Below are positions 12,601-27,600 of a stretch of DNA of 64,000 nt, piece by piece. Every line of letters begins with the position of its first letter. The first letter of the stretch is position 1. The notes below the pieces were generated by a model, which had not been told where the DNA came from, searched no databases, and was given only the letters and a program-made list of their open reading frames with translations. The stretch comes from Baylisascaris procyonis (Eukaryota > Nematoda > Chromadorea > Rhabditida > Ascarididae). The stretch lies in the NCBI GenBank assembly GCA_037389465.1, contig JAZARR010000008.1, forward strand, positions 2,791,501 to 2,855,500, given 5' to 3'. The position numbers and the translations under genes were made by a program.

Positions 12601-15600
12601 CCTTGTTAGCATTGAAACCTTTCTGTTATAGTCACAATAATTCAGTAAATATGTTGTTATGTGAAAAAGAGATCAAATATATAAAATTTAAAACGAACTT
12701 TTTGTGCTTTCAAGAAACGCGCTTGATGAGATATCTTTACCGTTAACTATTGAGCTGAAAATCAGGAAAGCACATTGCTTTAGAGTTACGCTTTAAAAAA
12801 AAAAAGTTTTTTAGGAATGTATAGCCCATAGGTAATTAATCCCTCGCATAATATACGTATACTATGCAAAGTGTGTTCACCTTAGATGAATATCTGTCAC
12901 TAATTTCATAAGTATCTATCATATTATAATATTCACTTGCTACAATCTGTATCTTGTTCCCCTTCACGCCTCCCCACAATCCAATGAAGTCTAAAGAATT
13001 CTATGTGAATAAGCAATGATTCGGAGTTGAATAAAGACCAGGTATTTGATTGGTGCCGGTGAGTGATTGCAATTTGTGTTTATTGATCGGAGTTGATGCG
13101 ATCATCCAACTCGGATTAGCGCCCTCTTCTCCAGCCCATAGACAATCGATTGCACGACGATCGAATGAACATTCCAAATCCTTCAAGTGGGTAAATTTTA
13201 TTGCTCATTTTCTATTCCTATTACTTTATTCTTATTTTTTTATATTACTTCTTTGATAATAGTTACTACATTTTTATATTCTTTGGAAACGGTTTATAAC
13301 GATTAAGCTCTCATCAGAATATTTTATGCATTTATTAGGCTTTAAAAGTGACTGTGGTTTACCAAGAATGGACTATACCTGATGATTATCTCAGGCGATG
13401 ATTTAAGTTCGCCTGAATCTTCACATGCTTTACCCCTCCATCCCCCATCCCCCCCCCATCCTCCCTCATCCAACCCTCCCCCCACCACGATAGTAGTTTG
13501 AAAAATATCACCTGAAAAATTCCACTGCCAAAAGTTTAATGGTCATAAACCCGTCACATAACCGTTTGATGAACCAATATGCACAAAGCAAACCTTTGAT
13601 GAGAAAATTGGACGATGTAAAAGTGCGCTAAGCATTGGTACCGAATAAAAATCGGCACCCAAATCCCATGCATCAATTGCTTCAAAGCACATCACTGCAC
13701 GGTAGCTTATATCATCGACAGCGATAAAATTATCATAATCCGAATTAACACTTTTTATTTTTATCGTTATCTAAAAAATAATACTATTTATTAAAAATAT
13801 TTGCATAAATTATATTAAATAAGAAAAAAAAAAACCTTTGAAGGCATTCATTCATTCATTTATTTAAGGAAAAATTTATTATAACATTATAAATTCCAAT
13901 ATTTTTAGATGCAAATAGCGGTATTAATTTTTGTATTTACATTAAGTATGAATATTGATTGAGACATTCGTTTTTTCTAGCATCGAAAGACGATATTTCT
14001 CAGTAAGTCAGAAATCTGCATTTTTTAGGTATAAAAATCTTTGATAAATTCACTTGCGAATGATTTTAATTATTAAAAATTCAAGAAGTTGAAATAATTT
14101 CATATATAAGATAGGAGAATAAGAACGAACACCTCATAATTTGAAATATTTCTAGAAAGACGGGACGCAACAGGGGGAGGGGAGGGGAGAGTTAGAAGAG
14201 AGAGGGGAGGGGAATTGAAAGGGAGAGAGGGGAATGTGAATTGGAAGGGCAGCAAATGGATCGGAAAAGCAGATCGTTATGTCAAAATAAATTTTTCGAT
14301 AACATATCTTCGTTCATTGTATAATTTACTATTTGAATATTATTGTAAATATAAATATTATTATTATTACTATTATTAAATATTATATTATTAAATATCA
14401 TTGATAATTGATTTATATTAAAATATTATTATATAATAGCCAACCGTAAAAGATTCGTGTTTTTTGAAGGAGAAACTCGCAAGAGCTGGTGAATTTGTCA
14501 TTGGTGCGATATGACATTCGAGTTCAGTTTCGTTAAGACTCGTTGCACATATTTCGATCACAACATCACGCGTAGCCCAAAATCTATAATAGCTGCATCA
14601 TTATGAAGTTACTAATATCCAATACAAAATAATTTATTTTTTATTTATTTTCTAGAAATTATTTATCATTATTTATTTTATTTTTAATTAATTTATTTTT
14701 ATTTATTTATTTTATTTATACATAAATTACAATTTCTATTTTTAGTAATTTTCAATTTTTGAATTAAATCTTACTTTTTTATCTAGTATGATTAGAAATT
14801 TTTTATTATTGAATGAAAACTATTCCAAATTAAGATAAATAACAGCATATATATTTAATTTATAGATATGTACAAAAATTTTCATTAAAAGATCGATCGA
14901 TAATTGACTTAAAACATAATCAAAATTCATTTATTATGAAATTAATTAAACAATGCTCATTATGATCGCTAAATTTAGCAGCAAAAAAAAAAAATAAAAT
15001 AAAATAAAAAATTATACGGCTAAGCACTCTTAAGTATTCTACAGTATAGCTTTATCGAAACTTGATCAGCATATTATGGTAGGTCGTACATACGGTAGGT
15101 TGTACTACGGTAGTTGTTATCAACAACAGTATATAATGAACATATCTTAAGACATTTTATCGTATAAAACAATCGTTTGAAAACTTTAAAAATAATTTTT
15201 ACTATTGTTTACTGGGACTTTTTAGAATAGTTTCAATAACATAAAGCCTTATTCAAAGCTATGGGAATTTGTTTCGATCTGCTGCAATCAATAGACGATT
15301 CAACTAGCATACCTAAATGAAAATCTCGATTCCTCTTCTGCTTGACAACCAATAGGATCCGAACGAAGCATATTGAACGGTGCATTACGATCCTGTTCGA
15401 TATACAAATAAGCAAATGGCGCATCTGGCACAACAAATGTACCCGTTGCATTGAACATTTTCACACTTGGTGGTGAATGTTCAGCCACTTGCCATGCCTT
15501 AAATGTTTGGAGTGAATATATTGTGTTGTCATTTATTTATGGTTTTTCTTTGCAAAGATTAACTCATATTCATGAATCAATTTCTTTTCAAGTATATTTC

Positions 15601-18600
15601 AATTTAAAGGAATATTGGAGTAAATATTTCAATTTCAATTAACTCATATTCGAATTTATAAAATGGAAATTCTGAAGAGAAAAAATTTATGAAATTTTTG
15701 AAGAATTCCGATGAAAATTTTTCAAGTATTTAATAAATTGTTAATAAAGTTGAATTTTAAAAAAGTAAAGCTTAAAATTGAATTAAAAAATAAGTTGGCT
15801 TTATTCCAAATCCGTAAAGTAAATAATAAAAATACCTACATAAACAATAAAAACACCTATATTATTGCGTGAAAATTGCATCAAATATTTGAAGTATTCA
15901 ATACAAAAATTATGTTAGCATTGCAATATTCATTGCAATTTTATACTTTGCAATGTTGCAATATTGCAATTTTATACGTTGCAATGTTGCAATATTGCAA
16001 TTTTATACGTTGCAATGTTGCAATATTGCAATTTTATACGTTGCAATGTTGCAATATTGCAATTTTATACGTTTCAATGTTGCAATATTGCAATTTTATA
16101 CGTTGCAATGTTGCAATATTGCAATTTTATACGTTGCAATGTTGCAATATTGCAATTTTATACGTTGCAATGTTGCAATATTGCAATTTTATACGTTGCA
16201 ATGTTGCAGTATTGCAATTTTATACGTTGCAATGTTGCAGTATTGCAATTTTATACGTTGCAATGTTGCAATATTGCAATTTTATACGTTTCAATGTTGC
16301 AATATTGCAATTTTATACGTTGCAATGTTGCAATATTGCAATTTTATACGTTGCAATGTTGCAATATTGCAATTTTATACGTTGCAATGTTGCAATATTG
16401 CAATTTTATACGTTGCAATGTTGCAATATTGCAATTTTATACGCTGCAATGTTGCAATATTGCAATTTTATACGTTGCAATGTTGCAATATTGCAATTTT
16501 ATACGTTGCAATGTTGCAGTATTGCAATTTTATACGTTGCAATGTTGCAGTATTGCAATTTTATACGTTGCAATGTTGCAATATTGCAATTTTATACGTT
16601 GCAATGTTGCAATATTGCAATTTTATACGTTGCAATGTTGCAGTATTGCAATTTTATACGTTGCAATGTTGCAGTATTGCAATTTTATACGTTGCAATGT
16701 TGCAATATTGCAATTTTATACGTTTCAATGTTGCAATATTGCAATTTTATACGTTTCAATGTTGCAATATTGCAATTTTATACGTTTCAATGTTGCAATA
16801 TTGCAATTTTATACGTTGCAATGTTGCAATATTGCAATTTTATACGTTGCAATGTTGCAATATTGCAATTTTATACGTTGCAATGTTGCAATATTGCAAT
16901 TTTATACGTTGCAATGTTGCAGTATTGCAATTTTATACGTTGCAATGTTGCAGTATTGCAATTTTATACGTTGCAATGTTGCAATATTGCAATTTTATAC
17001 GTTTCAATGTTGCAATATTGCAATTTTATACGTTGCAATGTTGCAATATTGCAATTTTATACGTTGCAATGTTGCAGTATTGCAATTTTATACGTTGCAA
17101 TGTTGCAATATTGCAATTTTATACGTTGCAATGTTGCAATATTGCAATTTTATACGTTGCAATGTTGCAATATTGCAATTTTATACGTTGCAATGTTGCA
17201 ATATTGCAATTTTATACGTTGCAATGTTGCAATATTGCAATTTTATACGTTGCAATGTTGCAATATTGCAATTTTATACGTTTCAATGTTGCAATATTGC
17301 AATTTTATACGTTTCAATGTTGCAATATTGCAATTTTATACGTTGCAATGTTGCAATATTGCAATTTTATACGTTGCAATGTTGCAATATTGCAATTTTA
17401 TACGTTGCAATGTTGCAATATTGCAATTTTATACGTTGCAATGTTGCAATATTGCAATTTTATACGTTGCAATGTTGCAATATTGCAATTTTATACGTTG
17501 CAATGTTGCAATATTGCAATTTTATACGTTGCAATGTTGCAATATTGCAATTTTATACGTTGCAATGTTGCAATATTGCAATTTTATACGTTGCAATGTT
17601 GCAGTATTGCAATTTTATACGTTGCAATGTTGCAGTATTGCAATTTTATACGTTGCAATGTTGCAGTATTGCAATTTTATACGTTGCAATGTTGCAGTAT
17701 TGCAATTTTATACGTTGCAATGTTGCAATATTGCAATTTTATACGTTTCAATGTTGCAATATTGCAATTTTATACGTTGCAATGTTGCAATATTGCAATT
17801 TTATACGTTCCAATGTTGCAGTATTGCAATTTTATACGTTGCAATGTTGCAGTATTGCAATTTTATACGTTGCAATGTTGCAATATTGCAATTTTATACG
17901 TTTCAATGTTGCAATATTGCAATTTTATACGTTTCAATGTTGCAATATTGCAATTTTATACGTTTCAATGTTGCAATATTGCAATTTTATACGTTGCAAT
18001 GTTGCAATATTGCAATTTTATACGTTGCAATGTTGCAGTATTGCAATTTTATACGTTGCAATGTTGCAGTATTGCAATTTTATACGTTGCAATGTTGCAA
18101 TATTGCAATTTTATACGTTTCAATGTTGCAATATTGCAATTTTATACGTTTCAATGTTGCAATATTGCAATTTTATACGTTGCAATGTTGCAATATTGCA
18201 ATTTTATACGTTGCAATGTTGCAGTATTGCAATTTTATACGTTGCAATGTTGCAATATTGCAATTTTATACGTTGCAATGTTGCAATATTGCAATTTTAT
18301 ACGTTGCAATGTTGCAATATTGCAATTTTATACGTTGCAATGTTGCAATATTGCAATTTTATACGTTGCAATGTTGCAATATTGCAATTTTATACGTTGC
18401 AATGTTGCAGTATTGCAATTTTATACGTTGCAATGTTGCAGTATTGCAATTTTATACGTTGCAATGTTGCAATATTGCAATTTTATACGTTTCAATGTTG
18501 CAATATTGCAATTTTATACGTTGCAATGTTGCAATATTGCAATTTTATACGTTGCAATGTTGCAATATTGCAATTTTATACGTTGCAATGTTGCAGTATT

Positions 18601-21600
18601 GCAATTTTATACGTTGCAATGTTGCAGTATTGCAATTTTATACGTTGCAATGTTGCAATATTCCAATTTTATACGTTTCAATGTTGCAATATTGCAATTT
18701 TATACGTTCCAATGTTGCAATATTGCAATTTTATACGTTGCAATGTTGCAATATTGCAATTTTATACGTTGCAATGTTGCAATATTGCAATTTTATACGT
18801 TGCAATGTTGCAATATTGCAATTTTATACGTTGCAATGTTGCAGTATTGCAATTTTATACGTTGCAATGTTGCAATATTGCAATTTTATACGTTTCAATG
18901 TTGCAATATTGCAATTTTATACGTTGCAATGTTGCAATATTGCAATTTTATACGTTGCAATGTTGCAGTATTGCAATTTTATACGTTGCAATGTTGCAAT
19001 ATTGCAATTTTATACGTTGCAATGTTGCAATATTGCAATTTTATACGTTGCAATGTTGCAATATTGCAATTTTATACGTTGCATTGTTGCAATATTGCAA
19101 TTTTATACGTTGCAATGTTGCAATATTGCAATTTTATACGTTGCAATGTTGCAATATTGCAATTTTATACGTTGCAATGTTGCAATATTGCAATTTTATA
19201 CGTTTCAATGTTGCAATATTGCAATTTTATACGTTGCAATGTTGCAATATTGCAATTTTATACGTTGCAATGTTGCAATATTGCAATTTTATACGTTGCA
19301 ATGTTGCAATATTGCAATTTTATACGTTGCAATGTTGCAATATTGCAATTTTATACGTTGCAATGTTGCAATATTGCAATTTTATACGTTGCAATGTTGC
19401 AATATTGCAATTTTATACGTTGCAATGTTGCAATATTGCAATTTTATACGTTGCAATGTTGCAATATTGCAATTTTATACGTTGCAATGTTGCAGTATTG
19501 CAATTTTATACGTTGCAATGTTGCAGTATTGCAATTTTATACGTTGCAATGTTGCAATATTGCAATTTTATACGTTTCAATGTTGCAATATTGCAATTTT
19601 ATACGTTGCAATGTTGCAATATTGCAATTTTATACGTTGCAATGTTGCAATATTGCAATTTTATACGTTGCAATGTTGCAGTATTGCAATTTTATACGTT
19701 GCAATGTTGCAGTATTGCAATTTTATACGTTGCAATGTTGCAATATTGCAATTTTGTACGTTTCAATGTTGCAATATTGCAATTTTATACGTTTCAATGT
19801 TGCAATATTGCAATTTTATACGTTGCAATGTTGCAATATTGCAATTTTATACGTTGCAATGTTGCAATATTGCAATTTTATACGTTGCAATGTTGCAATA
19901 TTGCAATTTTATACGTTGCAATGTTGCAGTATTGCAATTTTATACGTTGCAATGTTGCAGTATTGCAATTTTATACGTTGCAATGTTGCAATATTGCAAT
20001 TTTATACGTTTCAATGTTGCAATATTGCAATTTTATACGTTGCAATGTTGCAATATTGCAATTTTATACGTTGCAATGTTGCAGTATTGCAATTTTATAC
20101 GTTGCAATGTTGCAATATTGCAATTTTATACGTTGCAATGTTGCAATATTGCAATTTTATACGTTGCAATGTTGCAATATTGCAATTTTATACGTTGCAA
20201 TGTTGCAATATTGCAATTTTATACGTTGCAATGTTGCAATATTGCAATTTTATACGTTGCAATGTTGCAATATTGCAATTTTATACGTTGCAATGTTGCA
20301 ATATTGCAATTTTATACGTTTCAATGTTGCAATATTGCAATTTTATACGTTGCAATGTTGCAATATTGCAATTTTATACGTTGCAATGTTGCAATATTGC
20401 AATTTTATACGTTGCAATGTTGCAATATTGCAATTTTATACGTTGCAATGTTGCAATATTGCAATTTTATACGTTGCAATGTTGCAATATTGCAATTTTA
20501 TACGTTGCAATGTTGCAATATTGCAATTTTATACGTTGCAATGTTGCAATATTGCAATTTTATACGTTGCAATGTTGCAATATTGCAATTTTATGCGTTG
20601 CAATGTTGCAATATTGCAATTTTATACGTTGCAATGTTGCAGTATTGCAATTTTATACGTTGCAATGTTGCAGTATTGCAATTTTATACGTTGCAATGTT
20701 GCAATATTGCAATTTTATACGTTTCAATGTTGCAATATTGCAATTTTATACGTTGCAATGTTGCAATATTGCAATTTTATACGTTGCAATGTTGCAATAT
20801 TGCAATTTTATACGTTGCAATGTTGCAATATTGCAATTTTATACGTTGCAATGTTGCAATATTGCAATTTTATACGTTGCAATGTTGCAATATTGCAATT
20901 TTATACGTTGCAATGTTGCAATATTGCAATTTTATACGTTGCAATGTTGCAATATTGCAATTTTATACGTTGCAATGTTGCAATATTGCAATTTTATACG
21001 TTGCAATGTTGCAATATTGCAATTTTATACGTTGCAATGTTGCAATATTGCAATTTTATACGTTGCAATGTTGCAATATTGCAATTTTATACGTTGCAAT
21101 GTTGCAATATTGCAATTTTATACGTTGCAATGTTGCAATATCGCAATTTTATACGTTGCAATGTTGCAGTATTGCAATTTTATACGTTGCAATGTTGCAG
21201 TATTGCAATTTTATACGTTGCAATGTTGCAATATTGCAATTTTATACGTTTCAATGTTGCAATATTGCAATTTTATACGTTGCAATGTTGCAATATTGCA
21301 ATTTTATACGTTGCAATGTTGCAATATTGCAATTTTATACGTTGCAATGTTGCAATATTGCAATTTTATACGTTGCAATGTTGCAATATTGCAATTTTAT
21401 ACGTTGCAATGTTGCAATATTGCAATTTTATACGTTGCAATGTTGCAATATTGCAATTTTATACGTTGCAATGTTGCAATATTGCAATTTTATACGTTGC
21501 AATGTTGCAATATTGCAATTTTATACGTTGCAATGTTGCAATATTGCAATTTTATACGTTGCAATGTTGCAATATTGCAATTTTATACGTTGCAATGTTG

Positions 21601-24600
21601 CAATATTGCAATTTTATACGTTGCAATGTTGCAATATTGCAATTTTATACGTTGCAATGTTGCAATATTGCAATTTTATACGTTGCAATGTTGCAATATT
21701 GCAATTTTATGCGTTGCAATGTTGCAATATTGCAATTTTATACGTTGCAATGTTGCAGTATTGCAATTTTATACGTTGCAATGTTGCAGTATTGCAATTT
21801 TATACGTTGCAATGTTGCAATATTGCAATTTTATACGTTTCAATGTTGCAATATTGCAATTTTATACGTTGCAATGTTGCAATATTGCAATTTTATACGT
21901 TGCAATGTTGCAATATTGCAATTTTATACGTTGCAATGTTGCAATATTGCAATTTTATACGTTGCAATGTTGCAATATTGCAATTTTATACGTTGCAATG
22001 TTGCAATATTGCAATTTTATACGTTGCAATGTTGCAATATTGCAATTTTATACGTTGCAATGTTGCAATATTGCAATTTTATACGTTGCAATGTTGCAAT
22101 ATTGCAATTTTATACGTTGCAATGTTGCAATATTGCAATTTTATACGTTGCAATGTTGCAATATTGCAATTTTATACGTTGCAATGTTGCAATATTGCAA
22201 TTTTATACGTTGCAATGTTGCAATATTGCAATTTTATACGTTGCAATGTTGCAATATCGCAATTTTATACGTTGCAATGTTGCAGTATTGCAATTTTATA
22301 CGTTGCAATGTTGCAGTATTGCAATTTTATACGTTGCAATGTTGCAATATTGCAATTTTATACGTTTCAATGTTGCAATATTGCAATTTTATACGTTGCA
22401 ATGTTGCAATATTGCAATTTTATACGTTGCAATGTTGCAATATTGCAATTTTATACGTTGCAATGTTGCAATATTGCAATTTTATACGTTGCAATGTTGC
22501 AATATTGCAATTTTATACGTTGCAATGTTGCAATATTGCAATTTTATACGTTGCAATGTTGCAATATTGCAATTTTATACGTTGCAATGTTGCAATATTG
22601 CAATTTTATACGTTGCAATGTTGCAATATTGCAATTTTATACGTTGCAATGTTGCAATATTGCAATTTTATACGTTGCAATGTTGCAATATTGCAATTTT
22701 ATACGTTGCAATGTTGCAATATTGCAATTTTATACGTTGCAATGTTGCAATATTGCAATTTTATACGTTGCAATGTTGCAATATTGCAATTTTATACGTT
22801 GCAATGTTGCAATATTGCAATTTTATACGTTGCAATGTTGCAATATTGCAATTTTATACGTTGCAATGTTGCAATATCGCAATTTTATACGTTGCAATGT
22901 TGCAGTATTGCAATTTTATACGTTGCAATGTTGCAGTATTGCAATTTTATACGTTGCAATGTTGCAATATTGCAATTTTATACGTTTCAATGTTGCAATA
23001 TTGCAATTTTATACGTTGCAATGTTGCAATATTGCAATTTTATACGTTGCAATGTTGCAATATTGCAATTTTATACGTTGCAATGTTGCAATATTGCAAT
23101 TTTATACGTTGCAATGTTGCAATATTGCAATTTTATACGTTGCAATGTTGCAATATTGCAATTTTATACGTTGCAATGTTGCAATATTGCAATTTTATAC
23201 GTTGCAATGTTGCAATATTGCAATTTTATACGTTGCAATGTTGCAATATTGCAATTTTATACGTTGCAATGTTGCAATATTGCAATTTTATACGTTGCAA
23301 TGTTGCAATATTGCAATTTTATACGTTGCAATGTTGCAATATTGCAATTTTATACGTTGCAATGTTGCAATATTGCAATTTTATACGTTGCAATATTCAA
23401 ACCTCTTTGTCATGTCCAACACTTCTCCAACGGCAATTTGCGTCGAATTCAGTGCAATTCAATTGATCTGATGAATCGATTTCTTTTATAGACATATTCG
23501 TTATGAGTGGTTTACCTCGAAATGATTCACCCAAATCGACTGCAATTTTTTTTTGTTAAAAAATTCAAATTTTCAAAAAAAATTCAATTAATGCAAAATT
23601 TAAAATTATTTTTTACTGCAAAAGATTAATTAATATCGAGTGGAAGGGAAGTGAACTTTTTATTGACGAATTTTTATCAATAATATTTGAAATAATTCAA
23701 CAAAAACTAATAACTTTTCAACTTATTCTGAAATATTTCTTTATCAATAATGATAAAAAATGCTAAATTAAATGGAATAATAGAAAATTTATACGGAATA
23801 TTTATTTATTTTGATCGTTGATAAGGAAGTGATAGTGATATTATTATCACTAACTTATACTATTAAAGAGATTATTAGATCGGTTCATTACTATCGAAAA
23901 GGGATTCATATCCGACAACATAATAATCCATAAACCTTATAAAGAAACACTCATACAATATTTTCCATTAAATTTTAGATATTATTAAAATTTTTTATAG
24001 ATTTAAAAAATTACTTGAAAGTTTGCAAAGTGTCGATCTATAAACGATATTATCAATCATAACGAATGAACCTTCACGATTCGATATATCGTATGCACGA
24101 ATTCCAATACTAAAATTAAATTCTTTATGGAATATCATTTATGAAATTCAAAAAAAAAATCTACAGAGAAAATAAGCCGATCAACCCCACGGGTAAATTC
24201 TTACAGTTGCATTTCAATGGAGATTTCCCCATCAACTATTTTTTTTCTTTTTTAATCGTATGGAGCTCTAATCTCGAAAATATTCCCTTAATTAACGGTC
24301 AGTACGCTTTAGTCTCAAGGATATTTCAGTAATCGGGATAAGAAAAGTGAATAAAATAATTCAGCAAGTTTAACATGCCGTTGATGAATGAGAGATATCG
24401 GCGTGATGAACAGGTAAGTTTGTTATGGAGGTATTCAAAGAAGTTGGATCTTTAGGTGGGAGGAAAGCGAGAAGGGTGAGGAGATAAGAGTGAAATAAAA
24501 GAAAAGTCGAAAATTCATTTCGATGATTATTCAATAAATATAAGCAACGGGGAGCAAAAATTATAAAATTGCGTGATTTAGTGTTAATGGTAATAGTGTT

Positions 24601-27600
24601 TCATAACGAAGAAATATTCTTCTAACACAAATCTGTGTTATATCTAACAAATTCTAACCTGAATTGCGTATCACGTGGTGCTATATCGGCGGTGCAATCA
24701 GTGTTCAACGGAACGGTACCACAATCCACAAATGGCTTTTCGGGTAGAATCCTCAACTGACCATCTTTCTTCTCTAGCAGTATCACTTCAACACGAGCAC
24801 CATTATAAAGCCAGAATCTAAAATCACAACAATCCTCAGAATAGATCTTTGATCTTTGGAAAAGTCCGACATAAATCGAATTTTTGATCGTTGATAATAA
24901 TTTAGGTATCAAATCGTATATGTGCAAATAGTGAAAGCTTTTTCATCAGCCTCAGTATTTGATAGAGTAATACACTCATTATTTTTTTCTGCGGTTTTTT
25001 TTTTCTTCAGCGCTATTGGAGTTTTATTAATGCGTAAAACCAGATGTCCACAACTTTAAATTGCTACCTGTCTTTATGCAAAGTGACCTAAGTAGTAGCC
25101 ACTGCCTTATCCTCTACTTCTCCCTATATAGGCCGTGACGAATTGAGAATGCTCTCTGAAGTATCAAAAAAAAAAAAAAAAAAAAAAACGGAAATATTTC
25201 CCAGGTACAATGAAGTGGAGCGTTATTTGCAATGAGCACACCAATATCAACAGGTGTCAATTTGATACGAACTCGACGATGGATTGATCGGAGAGCTTTC
25301 AAAAGAGTATGAATCATCGATCCGATCACCGATATTTGAGTGATCAATCACTCATAGGGGGGATCATTGTGATTCAAACATTGTGCATTTTTATGTTCGT
25401 ATTCCCAATACGAAAGAATGCTCTCATTTTCGGTGATGTTCTCATAAAGAAACATAACGTGACAAGATAGAAATCGATTAGAAATGATTTGTGAAAATCG
25501 TTTCTGTGGAAATTCCCTTGAATAAAAAAAAATTCAAATCGAAATTATTAATATTTATGACCTCAGTGGAACAAAAAAAAACTGAAAATTTTCCCTACCA
25601 AATAGAAAAGAAGGAAAAAATTTTACGTAAATTTTTATCACAACAATTATGATTTGCAATTATTTTTCTTTTAGAAACTAAACGACAAATATAAAAAGTG
25701 AAGAGAATAAACCTATAAAAGAAAATAACAAGCAAATTGTTGAACTAGATGAGAAAAACCGATACAATTTTTTTAAAAAAATTTCTTGAATAAAAATGAA
25801 ATTAATGAAGAAAAATTTCCAATTGGAAAAAAAAATCAATTGAAAAAACATACGTGAATGTGAGTTGTCCGGTAGTATTTTGACAAGCGATCGGTGAACT
25901 TAGCCATATTGCGCTCTGATCTTCACGTTTACGATCTCCAGTGAAGATCAACTTATCTCCTTGAACAAACAAAAGGATCGAAGAGATCGTCTATAGAACG
26001 AGCATAGATTGGTGAAGATATTAATGTTATGAAAGCTATTTAATCATAACTCAAAAGGTTTCTTGAAAGCTACATAATGGCAGTTGATATTAAAGCACAA
26101 ATGAACAATATACAAAATATTTTTCAACGCTGCATATGAAATAAAATCATTTTTTAAAGGAAATTCCTTAAATTTGCTTTATTTTTCAATTGATCGCTTT
26201 GAAACAGGATTTTTTGATGCCGAAAATTATAGGTAATATTAATATCAATCATATATGATGCCAATCACAAAAAAAATATGTATATATATATATATCGCTT
26301 ATCTTTGCGCTAAATATATTGAAAATCTTATTTAAGATACATTTAACACGACTGAAAATGTTACTTTTCTTAGAGATTCTATTAAATTCATCAGCAAATA
26401 TTTTTGTTTATTATTCAGAAAATAAATATTTGAGAGAATATAATAATATTCACTAATGAAATACTGATGAAGAAAATACAGCAATAGAATAATTTAAGAA
26501 TAATAATAATAAAATAAATACCTTCATTTAGCTTCGATGGTCCTGGACGTACTTGCAGAATGGGGAATTCAGTGAAATCGGTTTTTTCGAAGAGGTAAAA
26601 ATCAAGAGTATCCAACAATTCCAATGGTTTCACATTTCTCCATCTACATTCTGCAGGATTGTCGAATCGACAATCCAAATCGCTCGCATGGCGTATTGGT
26701 TTATCGTCGTTCTGTGCTAAATACTTCTCTTTTGCTTATAGCGATACAACGTCACATATGTCGTACTATGCTGCACTATACCAAGTGCTATTATATCACA
26801 TTGTACTACAATACATTATACTATATTATTATAATATATACTATATCTATATCATATGTATTATGCTACATACCATACTATATTATTGGGACGAGATGAT
26901 GTATGCTTCGATACCAGTTATCTTGCACCTTGGTATCGAAGCATACATCATCTCGTCCCAACTACGTTGGGTTGGGCATGTCATCAGAATGCCGGACAAC
27001 CGCATCCCCAAACAACTACTTTACGGACAACTCGCCTCTGGGGAACGGAAACGAGGACGTCCGCTGCTTCGATACGAGGATGGAGTCAAGGCAACGCTGA
27101 AAGCGTGTCAAATGGAGCTGAAGGATGACGTAGTACATGACAGACAGCTGTGGAGGAGAGCATGCCGCGAGGGGACTGCAGGATTTGAGGGATGTCGAGT
27201 TCGAGCACTGGAAGAGAAAAGATCGCGAAGACTATTGGGCACGAGTGGGCCTGATCAAGGAGCACGGTTTATCTGCGATAGGTGCAACAGGACGTGCTTA
27301 TCCCGAATTGGACTCGTCTCACACATGCGCGTTCACCTGTGATGAGATCCGTTGACTTCAACGGCTCAGTCCATGATACTATGTTATACACCATACTAGT
27401 ATTATACAACTAAACGCTCTGTACTATGCAATACTATTTGTACTGTACAATATTGATAAGTTTTATATTACAATACTGCTACAATACTGTTACGACCTTA
27501 AAACATTTAGAAATTGTAATGAATAGCAGCCTGACTTATGAGATTAGCTTAGGATATTTAAACGTTATATAACACTTCTAATCGATATCGCAAAGATTTC

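Noticed and set aside
15876..23491. Three overlapping plus-strand frames of about 2,500 codons
   Set aside because: They are the same 31-bp repeat read in three frames, and they lie antisense inside an intron whose flanking exons join in phase. No unique coding sequence is involved.
25114..25347. Minus-strand frame with HRRVRIKLTPVDIG
   Set aside because: It lies between exons 25854 and 24817, which join directly in phase within one MAM-like domain; it is intronic.
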